Counted from the stretch's first letter, positions 27,951-37,800 are shown. The stretch is DNA of 64,000 bases from CAWIHK01 sp963835935 (GCA_963835935.1 CAWIHK010000001.1:310001-374000), one strand, 5' to 3'. Notes: generated from the sequence alone by a model not told the origin. Numbers and translations: made by a program.

Positions 27951-29212
27951 ACCAATCATTACTTTCGCGCTTCAGGATTGGTGTTTGGATGTTGTTCGAT
28001 TTTGCCAATACGTCTTTTTCCGTGATGATTATTACTGTCGGCTTTTCACTTTACTTCAAAGAAATAATTGTCGGCGGAGGTAAATTTGGTGATTTTATGT
28101 GGGGACTGACTGTCAGCATTTCAATGCTGCTGACAGCAATTATTTCACCGGGGTTAGGCGCTGCGAGCGATCTTACGAGCCAAAAGAAACAATTCCTCAT
28201 GGGCTTTACTTTCGTTTCAATCATTTGTACGTCATTACTTTATTTCATGCACGCAGGGATGATACTTTTGGCAATGGTGGTTTTCATTATTGCAAATATC
28301 GGCTTCGAAGGCGGTTTGGTTTTTTACGATGCATTTTTACCGGAAATCACGAATGAGCGTACATACGGACGGGTTTCAGGATATGGTTTTGCCACCGGTT
28401 ATCTTGGATCGCTCACATCGCTTCTCATCGCACTGCCTCTTTATCGTGGAGGATTCAGTGCGGCGAATTTGCCGTTAGTGCAATTGAGTTTTGTGGTTGC
28501 CGCCGGAATGTTTTTCATCTTTTCTCTCCCAATCTTCATCTTCCTGCCTGAACGGAAAAAAGCATCACCGGGAAAAATTTCTTACATTCTTGAAGGAAGC
28601 CGGAGGGTTCGGACGACGATTCACCATCTTCGAGATTATAAAAATATAGCCAGATTTTTATTTGCATTCTTTTTATATAACGATGGCATTCTTTCGGTGA
28701 TAGCATTTTCTTCAATTTTTGCGCGCACTTCGTTGAACTTTTCACTGCAAGAAGTTCTCGCTTTTTTCGCCATCGTTCAAACGACGGCAATTATCGGTTC
28801 GATTATTTTCGGCATAACAACCGATCATATTGGGCCCAAAAAAGCAATTATTATTTCTCTTATTATTTGGTGTGCCATTGTTGCCGTTTCATACGTCACA
28901 ACTTCAAAGGCCATGTTTTATATTGTAGGATTGGCGGCGGGGGCTTGTTTGGGCGGGACGCAATCGAGCAGCCGGAGTTTCATGGCGCGATTGACGCCGA
29001 AAGATCACGAGGCGGAATTTTTTGGATTCTACGATGGTTTATGTGGTAAAGCTTCGGCAGTTATAGGAACGTTCGTCTTCGGAGCTATTTCATATATTTC
29101 AGGGAGTCAGCGCATTGCGGTTCTTTCAGTCGGTTTATTTTTCTTTGCCGGCCTCGTCTTGCTTTCATTCGTGGATGAACCACATGTGACAAATGAAAAA
29201 CAATTAACTTGA
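27947..29212 (+). CDS. MFS transporter, UMF1 type
   Basis: A 421-aa protein with about twelve membrane segments. The N-terminal WMLFDFANTSFSVMI matches the UMF1/Atg22-like MFS family (usual start 'yDwANSaf'). GGTQSSSRSFMARLTPK in the second half is also typical. Substrates of bacterial members are largely unknown. The start overlaps nusB by 4 nt. Confidence 0.88.
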   Translation: MNQSLLSRFRIGVWMLFDFANTSFSVMIITVGFSLYFKEIIVGGGKFGDFMWGLTVSISMLLTAIISPGLGAASDLTSQKKQFLMGFTFVSIICTSLLYFMHAGMILLAMVVFIIANIGFEGGLVFYDAFLPEITNERTYGRVSGYGFATGYLGSLTSLLIALPLYRGGFSAANLPLVQLSFVVAAGMFFIFSLPIFIFLPERKKASPGKISYILEGSRRVRTTIHHLRDYKNIARFLFAFFLYNDGILSVIAFSSIFARTSLNFSLQEVLAFFAIVQTTAIIGSIIFGITTDHIGPKKAIIISLIIWCAIVAVSYVTTSKAMFYIVGLAAGACLGGTQSSSRSFMARLTPKDHEAEFFGFYDGLCGKASAVIGTFVFGAISYISGSQRIAVLSVGLFFFAGLVLLSFVDEPHVTNEKQLT

Positions 29213-29219
29213 TTTTATT

Positions 29220-29960
29220 ATGGGACGAACATATTTTATTTCGGATGTTCATTTAGGCATTGATAAGCAGCATTCACCGCAGCGTGAACGCGAGCGTGAA
29301 TCTCAATTGCTTTCATTTTTGCGCCACATCGCGGCCGATGCAGAGCGGCTTATTATTGCTGGTGATTTATTCGACTTCTGGTTTGAATATCACGACGTGA
29401 TTCCGCGCGGGTCGCTGAGAATACTGACGCAATTGCAAGAATTGGCACTCGGCGGAGTTGAGATACGTTACCTTGCGGGCAATCATGATTTCTGGATTGG
29501 GAATTTTTTTCCAGACGAACTTGGTGTCCAGGTAGAAAAAAAATCGTTCACACTAAATTTGAACGGAAAAAAATTTTATATCGGCCACGGCGACGGACTT
29601 GCCAAAAACGATTTCGGCTATTTAATACTTCGCGCCATTCTACGGAACCGGTTCTCGACAGCGCTGTTTTCATTATTGCATCCGAGGATGGCTTTCAGCA
29701 TTGCTCGAAGAGTTTCTAGAACGAGTCGTTATTACACCGATTCAAAAGATTACGGTGAGCGGGACGGGATGGTGGAATTCGCCGAGGAAAAAATTAAAGA
29801 TGGTTTTGATTATGTTCTTCTCGGACACAGGCATTTCCCTGAATGTCGATCTATCGGTGATGGTGTTTATGTGAACCTTGGCGATTGGATGACACATTTC
29901 ACCTATGCGGTGTTCGACGGAACAACACTCCAATTATGTGCATGGAATGGAGGAAAGTAA
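29220..29960 (+). CDS. lpxH: UDP-2,3-diacylglucosamine diphosphatase (LpxH type)
   Basis: A 246-aa calcineurin-like phosphoesterase. Metal-binding motifs are ISDVHLG (9-12), GDLFDFWFEY (about 48), GNHDFW (about 90), GHGDG and GHRHFPE. DFWFEY is characteristic of LpxH, which makes lipid X in lipid A synthesis at the inner membrane. This supports an LPS-type outer membrane. It lies 7 nt after the MFS gene and 2 nt before the PBP gene. Confidence 0.9.
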   Translation: MGRTYFISDVHLGIDKQHSPQRERERESQLLSFLRHIAADAERLIIAGDLFDFWFEYHDVIPRGSLRILTQLQELALGGVEIRYLAGNHDFWIGNFFPDELGVQVEKKSFTLNLNGKKFYIGHGDGLAKNDFGYLILRAILRNRFSTALFSLLHPRMAFSIARRVSRTSRYYTDSKDYGERDGMVEFAEEKIKDGFDYVLLGHRHFPECRSIGDGVYVNLGDWMTHFTYAVFDGTTLQLCAWNGGK

Positions 29961-29962
29961 GC

Positions 29963-32179
29963 ATGAAAAAATTCTGGCAAAAACATAAGCGAAAAATCAT
30001 AATCGCAAGTGTCCTCGGAGTTTCTTTAATCATCGCGCTGACATATTATGTCGCAGCCGGTTTACCTTCACTCGAGGAACTGGAGAATCCACACCCTGAG
30101 CTTGCCACTCATTTGATCTCCATCGACGGCGAAGTGATCGATCAATATTTCATAAAGAACCGGACACGGGTTTCGATCGATAAAGTTCCCCAGACGATGA
30201 TCGATGCCTTGATCGCGACAGAGGATAAGGACTTTTATAATCATTGGGGTTTTGATGCTGTACGTTTCCTGCAGGCGCAGATAAAGAATATTTCTTCTTT
30301 TAGAATGCGTGAAGGAGCGAGCACGATCACACAGCAACTCGCTCGTAATCTATATGAATTGAAGAGTCACCATGAAAACGTGCTTGATAAAATTGTCAGG
30401 AAAATTCGGGAAGCGGTAACGGCAGTTCAGATTGAGCGTACGTATACGAAAAAAGAAATTCTCGAACTATATCTTAACATATCATATTTCGGACGAAGTG
30501 CATTTGGAGTTGCCGCGGCATCGGAAATTTACTTCGGGAAAGAAGCGTCCGACCTAAACCTTGAAGAATGCGCGATGCTCGTTGCACTTTTAAAAGGCCC
30601 GGCTTTTTACGATCCATTCAACCATCCGCAGAAAGCATTCATTCGGCGTACGACGGTACTGCAGCAAATGTTGAAGTATAATTTTATTTCCCAGGGCCGA
30701 TTTGATTCCACTCATAATGCAGATCTTAAGCTGCGTTCGACGGACGATGCCACCAACGGCATAGCGCCGCAATTCATTGAGATGATACGACAGCAGCTCT
30801 CGAAAGATCCGAAACTTTCGGGTTACGATCTCTATCGCGACGGGTTAACCATTTATACAACGCTTGATAGTCGAATGCAGAAATATGCAAATCGTGCCGT
30901 GTCGGAACACTTGAAAGATTACCAAGAGTTATTCGACAAACAATGGAAATGGGAAGAGAATGAAGATGTATTGAATAAGGAATTAGATAAAGCAATCAAA
31001 ACCGACGATGAATACATGCAGGCAGAGACGGCTGATGAAAGAAAGGCAGTGATAAAAAAATTACATTCTTCCAAAGCGTTTGTTGATTCGGTGAAACGTG
31101 CTATTCAAACGATGGAAGTCGGCTTTGTTGCGCTCGATCCAAGAAACGGCAACATCCTTGCAATGGTGGGAGGGAATCCAATCAAGAGTTCAAAATACGG
31201 ACTCAATCACGTCACGCAAATTCATCGTCAACCCGGTTCAACGTTCAAACCTTTTGTGTATACTGTTGCCATTGATAATAATTATTCGCCAAGCTATGAG
31301 ATACTCAATCAGCCGGTGACGATAACGATGTTGGATGGAACGCTTTGGTCGCCTAAAAATTCCGACGGTTCTCTCGGCGGGAAGGTGACACTGCGCGAAG
31401 GTTTGACAAATTCCATGAATCTTATCACAACTCGTTTGATCACACAGGATATTGCTCCGGCAAAAACTGTCGTGGATTATGCGCATCGGATGGGAATTCA
31501 GTCCGACTTACCTCCATACGCTTCGCTCGCGATGGGAACAGGCGAGGTGACGCCGCTTGAAATTGTTTCGGCGTACGGTGTCTTCGCGCATGAAGGCGTG
31601 TCGGTGGAACCGAATGCGATTCTACGCATTGAAGATAAAGATGGTAATGTGATAGAAGAATTTGTTCCTGAAATGAAGGAAGTGTTGAGCAAGGAAACCG
31701 CATTCATTATGTGCACGATGATGCAAGATGTAATCAATTACGGAACCGGCCAGGGTGTCCGCAAATATTTCATATATCCGGCTGCAGGAAAAACCGGAAC
31801 GACACAGGAATATGCCGATGCGTGGTTCATCGGATTCACACCCAATCTTGTTGCAGGAGGATGGGTTGGTTGGGACAACAAACAAATCCATTTTAATAAT
31901 TGGGATGGACAGGGTTCCAGAGCGGTTGGTCCGATTTGGGGGCGCTTTATGAAATATGTGTACGAAGATCACGACATCAACATGGAAGTTGAATATTTTC
32001 TAATGCCTGAGACTGTTGTGATGGATACGATTTGTACGATCTCGAAGAAGAAGGCGACGCAATACTGTCCTGAAAAAACAATCGAATATTATAAAAAAGG
32101 GAATGAACCTGAAGTATGTGATCTTCATTCGACTCAGTTCATGAATCGTCGAAAGGACGGAAGCACGATTACATACTGA
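29963..32179 (+). CDS. mrcA: Penicillin-binding protein 1A (class A PBP)
   Basis: About 738 aa. One N-terminal membrane segment follows KKFWQKHKRK. The GT51 glycosyltransferase domain has ATEDKDFYNHWGFD and GASTITQQLARN. The transpeptidase domain has QPGSTFKPF (SxxK), SMN in LTNSMNLIT and GKTGTTQEYADAWF (KTG). It polymerises and crosslinks peptidoglycan. The open frame runs 26 codons upstream into lpxH, but GGAGG sits just before the ATG at 29963, so that start is used. Confidence 0.95.
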   Translation: MKKFWQKHKRKIIIASVLGVSLIIALTYYVAAGLPSLEELENPHPELATHLISIDGEVIDQYFIKNRTRVSIDKVPQTMIDALIATEDKDFYNHWGFDAVRFLQAQIKNISSFRMREGASTITQQLARNLYELKSHHENVLDKIVRKIREAVTAVQIERTYTKKEILELYLNISYFGRSAFGVAAASEIYFGKEASDLNLEECAMLVALLKGPAFYDPFNHPQKAFIRRTTVLQQMLKYNFISQGRFDSTHNADLKLRSTDDATNGIAPQFIEMIRQQLSKDPKLSGYDLYRDGLTIYTTLDSRMQKYANRAVSEHLKDYQELFDKQWKWEENEDVLNKELDKAIKTDDEYMQAETADERKAVIKKLHSSKAFVDSVKRAIQTMEVGFVALDPRNGNILAMVGGNPIKSSKYGLNHVTQIHRQPGSTFKPFVYTVAIDNNYSPSYEILNQPVTITMLDGTLWSPKNSDGSLGGKVTLREGLTNSMNLITTRLITQDIAPAKTVVDYAHRMGIQSDLPPYASLAMGTGEVTPLEIVSAYGVFAHEGVSVEPNAILRIEDKDGNVIEEFVPEMKEVLSKETAFIMCTMMQDVINYGTGQGVRKYFIYPAAGKTGTTQEYADAWFIGFTPNLVAGGWVGWDNKQIHFNNWDGQGSRAVGPIWGRFMKYVYEDHDINMEVEYFLMPETVVMDTICTISKKKATQYCPEKTIEYYKKGNEPEVCDLHSTQFMNRRKDGSTITY

Positions 32180-32629
32180 TTGAGGTTTGGGAAAATATTA
32201 AGTTTAATACTCTCGAAGAAAAGAACAGAGAATAAATTCGAAATAAGAATATCTTCCGAAGGAACGCCTTTGGCGGAATTTCTAAATTCCGTATTTCAGA
32301 ATCCCACCACTAAGCGGAATCTCAAAGAGCTGGACAAATTTATAATTCTGATTTTCAAATCTGCCTAATGTTTAATTTTTGATAGTAAAAACTTTTTCAA
32401 AAAAGGCCGGCCACTCTAGGCACTTAGATTTGATCGGATTGTCAGGTTACCTACAGGATTCTAAAATAACAACAGATGTCCGATTAGCCGCTGCATCGAT
32501 GATCAATAAATCATCCATAACCCTTCGCTACGATTGTACAGTTCCTGCTTGTTGAGCAAAACCCGTTTTGCTGTGGCTCTGCCATTTTTTAAGATAGTTA
32601 TGTGGCGTCATCGTTATGTTCGACTTGTT
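32180..32629. other. Intergenic region with palindromic and remnant sequence
   Basis: 32240-32330 carries small palindromes (TTCCGAAGGAA, CGCCTTTGGCG, AATT-type) like those at 21140-21215. On the minus strand near 32450-32525 a short frame reads MDDLLIIDAAANRTSVVILE before a stop. It may be the tail of a decayed gene, but I cannot name it. No intact gene is seen. Confidence 0.35.
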
Positions 32630-33415
32630 TTACCATATACGACCGATATTCCATACACCGCCGAAATAAAATACATGTACTTGAGGTCCGGCAAGTGGCA
32701 CAATAACACCCGTATCTAGCACGAGCCATGGGTCGAGTGTAAATGTTGGACCGAAGAGTGTAGCGACTATAGGAGCCTTGCCTGCGGGTCCTGATGTTCC
32801 CGGCAGACCGTACAGCTCCGCTGCCCAACCGAGTGCACCGACAGCTGGCCCGCCAAAAGAAATTGTCCACAGTGTCGCATTCTGAGGTGTTGCAGTGTCA
32901 TTCCCATTCCGTCTGGTGTATCCGAAATTAATATCAAGTTCTACAGGGCCAAGATCGTTACTGGAAATAAGAAGTATGGTTTCATCTACTGTCCCGGTGC
33001 CCGCGGATGAGGCAGTTGATCCAGTAGGCAACTTGATACTGGGAAGAAGTGCGAATCTACCGATCACGGGCATATCGTCAACCAAGCGCCACTTCACTCC
33101 AAAAGACAAGTCACCACATTCGATGGCTCCTGCGGTAGACGGTTGAACTGCAGTCCCGAAAATGCTGAATTGTACGTGAGAGCCGAGTCCGAGCTTAATA
33201 GTAAAAGGAAAGCCAGAACTATGAGAGTGGTCACTGTATGAATCAAGTTCACCCCCAGCTTCAACTTCGATCCAACCTGGAGCAACAGTACCCGCATGTG
33301 TAGCAACAGTAGGCCGTTCGGGCTGTGCTTCATGCGGATCCGAGCTTTGAGCGGGAACAATTTGCAGAGGGGCGCACAACAAAATGAAGAAGAATGCACC
33401 GGTCGTTGATCTCAT
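32630..33415 (-). CDS. Predicted outer-membrane transporter-like protein
   Basis: This 261-aa protein has a signal peptide (GAFFFILLCAPLQIVPAQS). Its beta-rich body has the pattern of the 'MetA-pathway of phenol degradation' / transporter barrel group: SFGVKWRLVDD, PSIKLPTGS near the middle, and a terminal FGGVWNIGRIW that fits a barrel strand ending in an aromatic residue. The role is unknown. It is richer in G+C, Pro and Gly than its neighbours and stands alone beside a tRNA gene used by an integrated element, so it may have been acquired. Confidence 0.65.
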   Translation of the reverse strand: MRSTTGAFFFILLCAPLQIVPAQSSDPHEAQPERPTVATHAGTVAPGWIEVEAGGELDSYSDHSHSSGFPFTIKLGLGSHVQFSIFGTAVQPSTAGAIECGDLSFGVKWRLVDDMPVIGRFALLPSIKLPTGSTASSAGTGTVDETILLISSNDLGPVELDINFGYTRRNGNDTATPQNATLWTISFGGPAVGALGWAAELYGLPGTSGPAGKAPIVATLFGPTFTLDPWLVLDTGVIVPLAGPQVHVFYFGGVWNIGRIW

Positions 33416-33919
33416 TGTTTTTCTCTGTTGGGTCTGGAATGCAATTCGATATAAAGGTTCCTCACACCACCTAAGCAGTGGCTGATAAGTCTTTTCGTCT
33501 CAACAAAACAACCACATTTCTTCTGTGGAAATTTCTTTATCACCATACGAATACATAATTTTGAATGACTTGAATCAATCGTGTTCGTCTGGTGTTTGGA
33601 AATTACTGAAAAGCCGAGCGAAGGTCAATAGGCAGCTGATCAGTCGATAACGTGTTCAATTGCTCCAACCAGAGCTTTTCAAAAATTTGCTTTTCTATCG
33701 ATTGATCCAAAGTCTGCAATTTGAAATCTCAAATTCCCATCAGAAGACGGCGGTTAATCTTACTTTAGAGAGGGGTTGAAAATCACAAATCTAACTCGTA
33801 TCTTAAATAATAATTCACGGATTCAAGTTAACAATCCTGTAGACAAAACTGTAGAAAACTGTTGACAAAAAAACCTGATTTTTTCAATAGAAAAAAGTGA
33901 GAAAATTTCAAAGAGTCTT
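33416..33919. other. Intergenic region upstream of tRNA-Leu
   Basis: No gene is seen. It contains the upstream region of the minus-strand barrel gene and the promoter region of tRNA-Leu. TTGACA at 33862-33867 is a possible -35 box for the tRNA, but the matching -10 (around CAATAG, 33885) is weak. Confidence 0.35.
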
Positions 33920-34003
33920 GCCCGGATGGTGAAATTGGCAAACACGCTAGATTCAGGGTCTAGTGAGAGCAATCTCTTAGGGGTTCAACTCCCCTTCCGG
34001 GCA
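33920..34003 (+). tRNA. tRNA-Leu (anticodon CAG)
   Basis: An 84-nt class II tRNA folds fully. The acceptor stem is GCCCGGA/TCCGGGC with discriminator A. A D arm is present. The anticodon stem CTAGA/TCTAG encloses loop TTCAGGG (anticodon CAG). It has the long variable arm expected for Leu, and a T arm GGGGTTCAACTCCCC. CCA is not encoded. The last 19 nt overlap, antisense, the end of the serine recombinase gene, so this tRNA is the likely integration target. Confidence 0.95.
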
Positions 34004-35730
34004 CATTCGGTACTAACAAACTCGGTATTGGTTTCAGCTATATGGAATAATTGGCTTGTCTCGGGTGTTACGGCTGGAATTCGACGAACGTAAAATCTTG
34101 CAATATCTTCATCCCTGTCTATTACAATTTTTGAGATACTCTTCTTGATCAAAACCTTTCGCTCATCGATGGGAGCCTTTTCAAATTCCTTTTCGAAATT
34201 CAATGCAAAATTCGCAACTGCTTCTGCACAATTAGTTACATCGATGCTTGTATTTTCAATTTCATCCTTGATAACCCTACTTCGATGTAAAAGTACGTTT
34301 TCTCTAACTTGGAGTTCCTCGAGCCGGTTCATGAGTGCTTCAATCGCACACCCTTTTTTCCCACATTCGATCGCTTCGATAACGTTACGGATCTTCGGCT
34401 TCAGTTCGTTGAGTTCATGCTCGATCTTCTTCAACTCATCCTTCTTTTGATCGGGATGTGTATTAAGGAGTATCAATAGGTTTTTTTCAACTTGTTTAAT
34501 TAAGCTTGGATCGCCTATTGTATCCTTCACTGATTTGATTGCGAAATTTTCAAGTTGTTCTTTTGGAATACCATAATATGAACACACTCTCTTATTGTGC
34601 CAACCACCGTCGATATACTTGGAGTATATTTTCCCAGAGGCTTTGGAAGACAATCCCTGAAAAGCAAATCCACAACGAGAACATTGGATTAATCCGGTGA
34701 GAAGATATGGGGAAGAATATTTGTAACCGTTCTCCGTTTTTCCTTGATATTTCTTGGATACCGAATTTGCCTTATCCCATAGTTCCTTTGTTATGAGTGC
34801 TTCATGTGCGTTTTCAACGATTATCCACTCATCCTGATTGTTTTTCCAAACAGGATAGTTCCAAGTTTGTTTTGTCTCTCGGCCTTTAAGTTGAGCTACA
34901 ATTCTGCTGGAAGACATTTTATTATAAATTCGAGTTCCATAATATGCAGGATTTTCAATGATAGCTATAATTGTCGCAATACTCCACTTTCTATCAAAAT
35001 TTTTCCATCGCCCACGTTTCGGACAAGGAATCCCTTGAATGTTAAGTTTTTTAACAATCTGGCTATATGGATGACCGCTTGCTCTTTGCTCGAATATAAT
35101 TTTCACTATCTCGATTTCTTCTTTTGAACCTAGCACCCATTTCACTTTCTCTTGTTTCCGCACACACCATTCGCCTTCTTGAAGAATTCTTTCAGTTCCT
35201 GTTTTTAAATTTACTGCAACTCTGTTGTAACCGAAGGGTGCCGTTCCTCCGCTTGAATATATCCCATTATTTATGGATCCTCTCATCGTCAATTCGGAGA
35301 GCTTTTTACTATATTGCGATGCTTGCACTCCTTCAAAGGCCTTGAGCATCGGTGCAAAATCGTTTTTTGGATCAACGGAAGTTTTTACAAGAACAATATC
35401 AACACCACGCTTTCTGAAATACACTCGCCAAAATGTATTTTCCTCAGCATCTATTGCGCGTCCCCACCGGGATTCATCGTAACAAATAACAGCTTCAAAG
35501 TGTGGATGTTTATCTACACGTTCCTTTAATATTTTGAATTGCGGACGTTTATCGAATGTCGTTCCTGATTTTCCAAAGTCTTCGAACCACTCGACTACTT
35601 CATAACCGGTTTTTGATGCAAACGTGATTATCTCTTTCTTCTGCTGTTCAGGACTTTCTTCTTGTAGATCTGTTGAACAGCGTAGATAACCAACAGCGGT
35701 ACGTTTCCTATTTTCTTGCACAGGAACCAT
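33985..35730 (-). CDS. Large serine recombinase
   Basis: A 581-aa recombinase. The resolvase catalytic domain (about 8-150) has the active-site Ser in GYLRCSTD (Ser19) and conserved Arg in YDESRWGRAID. A recombinase domain follows (about 165-290) with GTAPFGYNR and NPAYYGTRIYN. The zinc ribbon is CSRCGF (about 350). A long coiled coil (about 415-480) precedes a short C-terminal domain. Large serine recombinases catalyse phage-like integration and excision. Its last codons, ending in ECARKGS and the stop, are antisense to the tRNA-Leu 3' end, so the current C-terminus was probably set at insertion. AGGAGG precedes the ATG. Confidence 0.93.
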   Translation of the reverse strand: MVPVQENRKRTAVGYLRCSTDLQEESPEQQKKEIITFASKTGYEVVEWFEDFGKSGTTFDKRPQFKILKERVDKHPHFEAVICYDESRWGRAIDAEENTFWRVYFRKRGVDIVLVKTSVDPKNDFAPMLKAFEGVQASQYSKKLSELTMRGSINNGIYSSGGTAPFGYNRVAVNLKTGTERILQEGEWCVRKQEKVKWVLGSKEEIEIVKIIFEQRASGHPYSQIVKKLNIQGIPCPKRGRWKNFDRKWSIATIIAIIENPAYYGTRIYNKMSSSRIVAQLKGRETKQTWNYPVWKNNQDEWIIVENAHEALITKELWDKANSVSKKYQGKTENGYKYSSPYLLTGLIQCSRCGFAFQGLSSKASGKIYSKYIDGGWHNKRVCSYYGIPKEQLENFAIKSVKDTIGDPSLIKQVEKNLLILLNTHPDQKKDELKKIEHELNELKPKIRNVIEAIECGKKGCAIEALMNRLEELQVRENVLLHRSRVIKDEIENTSIDVTNCAEAVANFALNFEKEFEKAPIDERKVLIKKSISKIVIDRDEDIARFYVRRIPAVTPETSQLFHIAETNTEFVSTECARKGS

Positions 35731-35731
35731 G

Positions 35732-35953
35732 TTACTTTGCCTCCTTAGTATTTCCTAAAAAAGTCGGCATAGATTTTTCATTTACTATGTTACGATAAAT
35801 CATTCGGGCGATAATATCTGCAATGAAACATATGTCTTCTTGTGACAAGTCTGGTGTTTCGACTATCTGAAAACTCAATTGCGATTTAAGTGGAGCGGCT
35901 TTTTTGTTGAGTTTTTTTGAAGTTGAATAACTATTGTGTTTTTCTTTTCTCAT
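35732..35953 (-). CDS. Small hypothetical protein upstream of the recombinase
   Basis: This 73-aa protein has a Lys-rich N-terminus (KEKHNSYSTSKKLNKKAAP) and a helical C-terminal half (QEDICFIADIIARMIYRNIV). It lies one nucleotide before the recombinase start, so the two are surely co-transcribed. Position and size suit a recombination directionality factor or another accessory protein, but there is no recognisable domain. Confidence 0.55.
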   Translation of the reverse strand: MRKEKHNSYSTSKKLNKKAAPLKSQLSFQIVETPDLSQEDICFIADIIARMIYRNIVNEKSMPTFLGNTKEAK

Positions 35954-35992
35954 CCTACTATAAAAAATAAATAATTAATACGCAAGTGTTTC

Positions 35993-37015
35993 TCACCGAT
36001 ATTTTTGTGGCCTGAATAAAAAGAATGTCCGGAACACACGGAATATCAGATACGCGATAAAACCGAGTGTTGAGAAATAAATATAGAATTCGCGATTGTC
36101 GGTTCCGATGGAAAATATTTTGAATAGTGTAAATGTGGCCACACCGAAAATATAAATCGGCCCCATGTTGAAGAAATGGCCTTCGTCTACCTGTCGTAAT
36201 TTTCTAATTTCGCCGGTACCAATGTACTTTTCGCATGAGCCGTGCCAGAGCATATTCTTTATATAGAAAGGATTGCCGTTTGCGGATTTTAGAATCTCCC
36301 TACGATATAATTCCCGGTCGATGATTCTTATCGAATAATTATCGAGGAAGTAGTTAATCATCTCCATGCAAATAGAATCCGGGAGTGGTTCAAGCTCTAA
36401 CTTGACAAACGATGCCCAAATGCGTTTGAAGAATAAATCCTCTTTCATTTCAAAAACTGCCGTACAGATGACGGCAATATTTAATAGTGTTTCTATGAAT
36501 GCTTGCTGGCTCGGAGATATGCGGTCTAAATTATCAAAGAAAATCAAATACGTTGGATTAGATTTTGAGATTCCTTCGAAGATTGTGGATTGAAGTCGGA
36601 TACTGCCAAGACCCGAAAGTTTTTTCTTTACCATCAACCAATCATCGCGTTCTGTATCCTTCTCGATTGGAAGATCATTATTATAGTATAACTTCTCCGC
36701 AATTTCTTTGAGACAATCGCCAAGAGGATTGGAGTGATCGATGAAGAGAATTTTGTACTGGTCGGGATTGATACGAACTCCGAGTTGACCACGGATTTGT
36801 GTCATAATGTTTGTCGAAAAGTCGATGTGCTTGCTTCTGCCGGAAAGTATCCATTTTGCTTCATGCATCAGGCGACTTTTTCCGATGCCTTTGTCACCTT
36901 TAAGAGGGGTATGCCTTCCACGCTGAAGGTTTCTTACAAGCTGGTAAAGTTCTTCAGTTCTTCCGAAGAAACTTATATCCTGCCTAAGATCGATGTGTGG
37001 TAATTGTTCCATCAT
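35993..37015 (-). CDS. AAA ATPase with C-terminal membrane anchor
   Basis: A 340-aa STAND/Orc-like AAA ATPase. It begins with FFGRTEELYQL (a 'box' motif) and has Walker A KGDKGIGKSRL (about 39-49) and a Walker B-like YLIFFDNLDRIS (about 155). Two hydrophobic segments near the C-terminus (about 280-300 and 308-330) suggest membrane anchoring. The function is unknown. The start overlaps the RadA-like stop (ATGA), so both ATPases are made together. Confidence 0.75.
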   Translation of the reverse strand: MMEQLPHIDLRQDISFFGRTEELYQLVRNLQRGRHTPLKGDKGIGKSRLMHEAKWILSGRSKHIDFSTNIMTQIRGQLGVRINPDQYKILFIDHSNPLGDCLKEIAEKLYYNNDLPIEKDTERDDWLMVKKKLSGLGSIRLQSTIFEGISKSNPTYLIFFDNLDRISPSQQAFIETLLNIAVICTAVFEMKEDLFFKRIWASFVKLELEPLPDSICMEMINYFLDNYSIRIIDRELYRREILKSANGNPFYIKNMLWHGSCEKYIGTGEIRKLRQVDEGHFFNMGPIYIFGVATFTLFKIFSIGTDNREFYIYFSTLGFIAYLIFRVFRTFFLFRPQKYR

Positions 37016-37797
37016 TTTGCCTTATGAAATTCAAGACCGGTTTTTTCCATAGAGAGAATACATTTCGGGAGAGTCGAACCGTACCTGTTCTTTGACGCGA
37101 ATAAGACACGGTCGATAGATTTTTCATCCAGCACCTCGAGATGCAAAACAACGTCGACTGCGTGTTCGAGAAGTTTCGGGCCGGCGGCAGACCGGTCTTT
37201 GGTGACTTGTCCAATGATAAGAAGAATGATATTCTTCTTTTGCGCCAGCCGTCGCAAGATATACGCGCATTTGCGAATTTGTGTGGAACTGCCAGGGAGT
37301 GTATCGGATGTATCGGTATAAACAGTCTGGATGGAATCTATGACCAATACCTGTATTTCTATGTCTTCAGCGTGAGTGGCAATTTTGTTGACGTTCGTCT
37401 CAAAAAGCAGATAAATATCTTTCGAATGAATATGTAAACGATTTGCGCGGAGCTTAAGCTGGTCGACGGATTCTTCGCCTGTAACATATAATGACGGGAT
37501 ATCCAATTTTGCGAGTATTTGAATAACGATCGTCGATTTACCGATGCCGGGTTGTCCGACCATCAGTATCGAGCTTCCCGGGACGAACCCTCCGCCTAAA
37601 ACATCATCTAATTCTTTAACTCTTGTCTTTGTCCTGTTTACAGATGAGGAACGAATTTTTGGCAATGATACTGGTCGAGCGTCTGTGGATGATAAGACTT
37701 GTGTGTTGCTCTTGAATGAGTTCCATTGTCCACAGTCCGGACATGCAAGATGGAATGAAGCATAGAGTCGATGGCAATTTTTACATTCGTATTGCAT
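37012..37797 (-). CDS. RadA/Sms-like ATPase lacking the Lon domain
   Basis: A 261-aa protein with the RadA N-terminal zinc finger (C5, C8, C19, C22), then the RecA-like core. Walker A is GQPGIGKST (81-89), Walker B region VLVIDSIQTV, and the RadA-type KNRYGST loop near 240. Full-length RadA is about 450 aa; the C-terminal Lon-like domain is absent here. RadA drives branch migration in recombination, so this may be an element-encoded recombination helicase. It sits between the membrane AAA ATPase and the HlyD-like fusion gene. Confidence 0.82.
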   Translation of the reverse strand: MQYECKNCHRLYASFHLACPDCGQWNSFKSNTQVLSSTDARPVSLPKIRSSSVNRTKTRVKELDDVLGGGFVPGSSILMVGQPGIGKSTIVIQILAKLDIPSLYVTGEESVDQLKLRANRLHIHSKDIYLLFETNVNKIATHAEDIEIQVLVIDSIQTVYTDTSDTLPGSSTQIRKCAYILRRLAQKKNIILLIIGQVTKDRSAAGPKLLEHAVDVVLHLEVLDEKSIDRVLFASKNRYGSTLPKCILSMEKTGLEFHKAK

Positions 37798-37800
37798 ATT

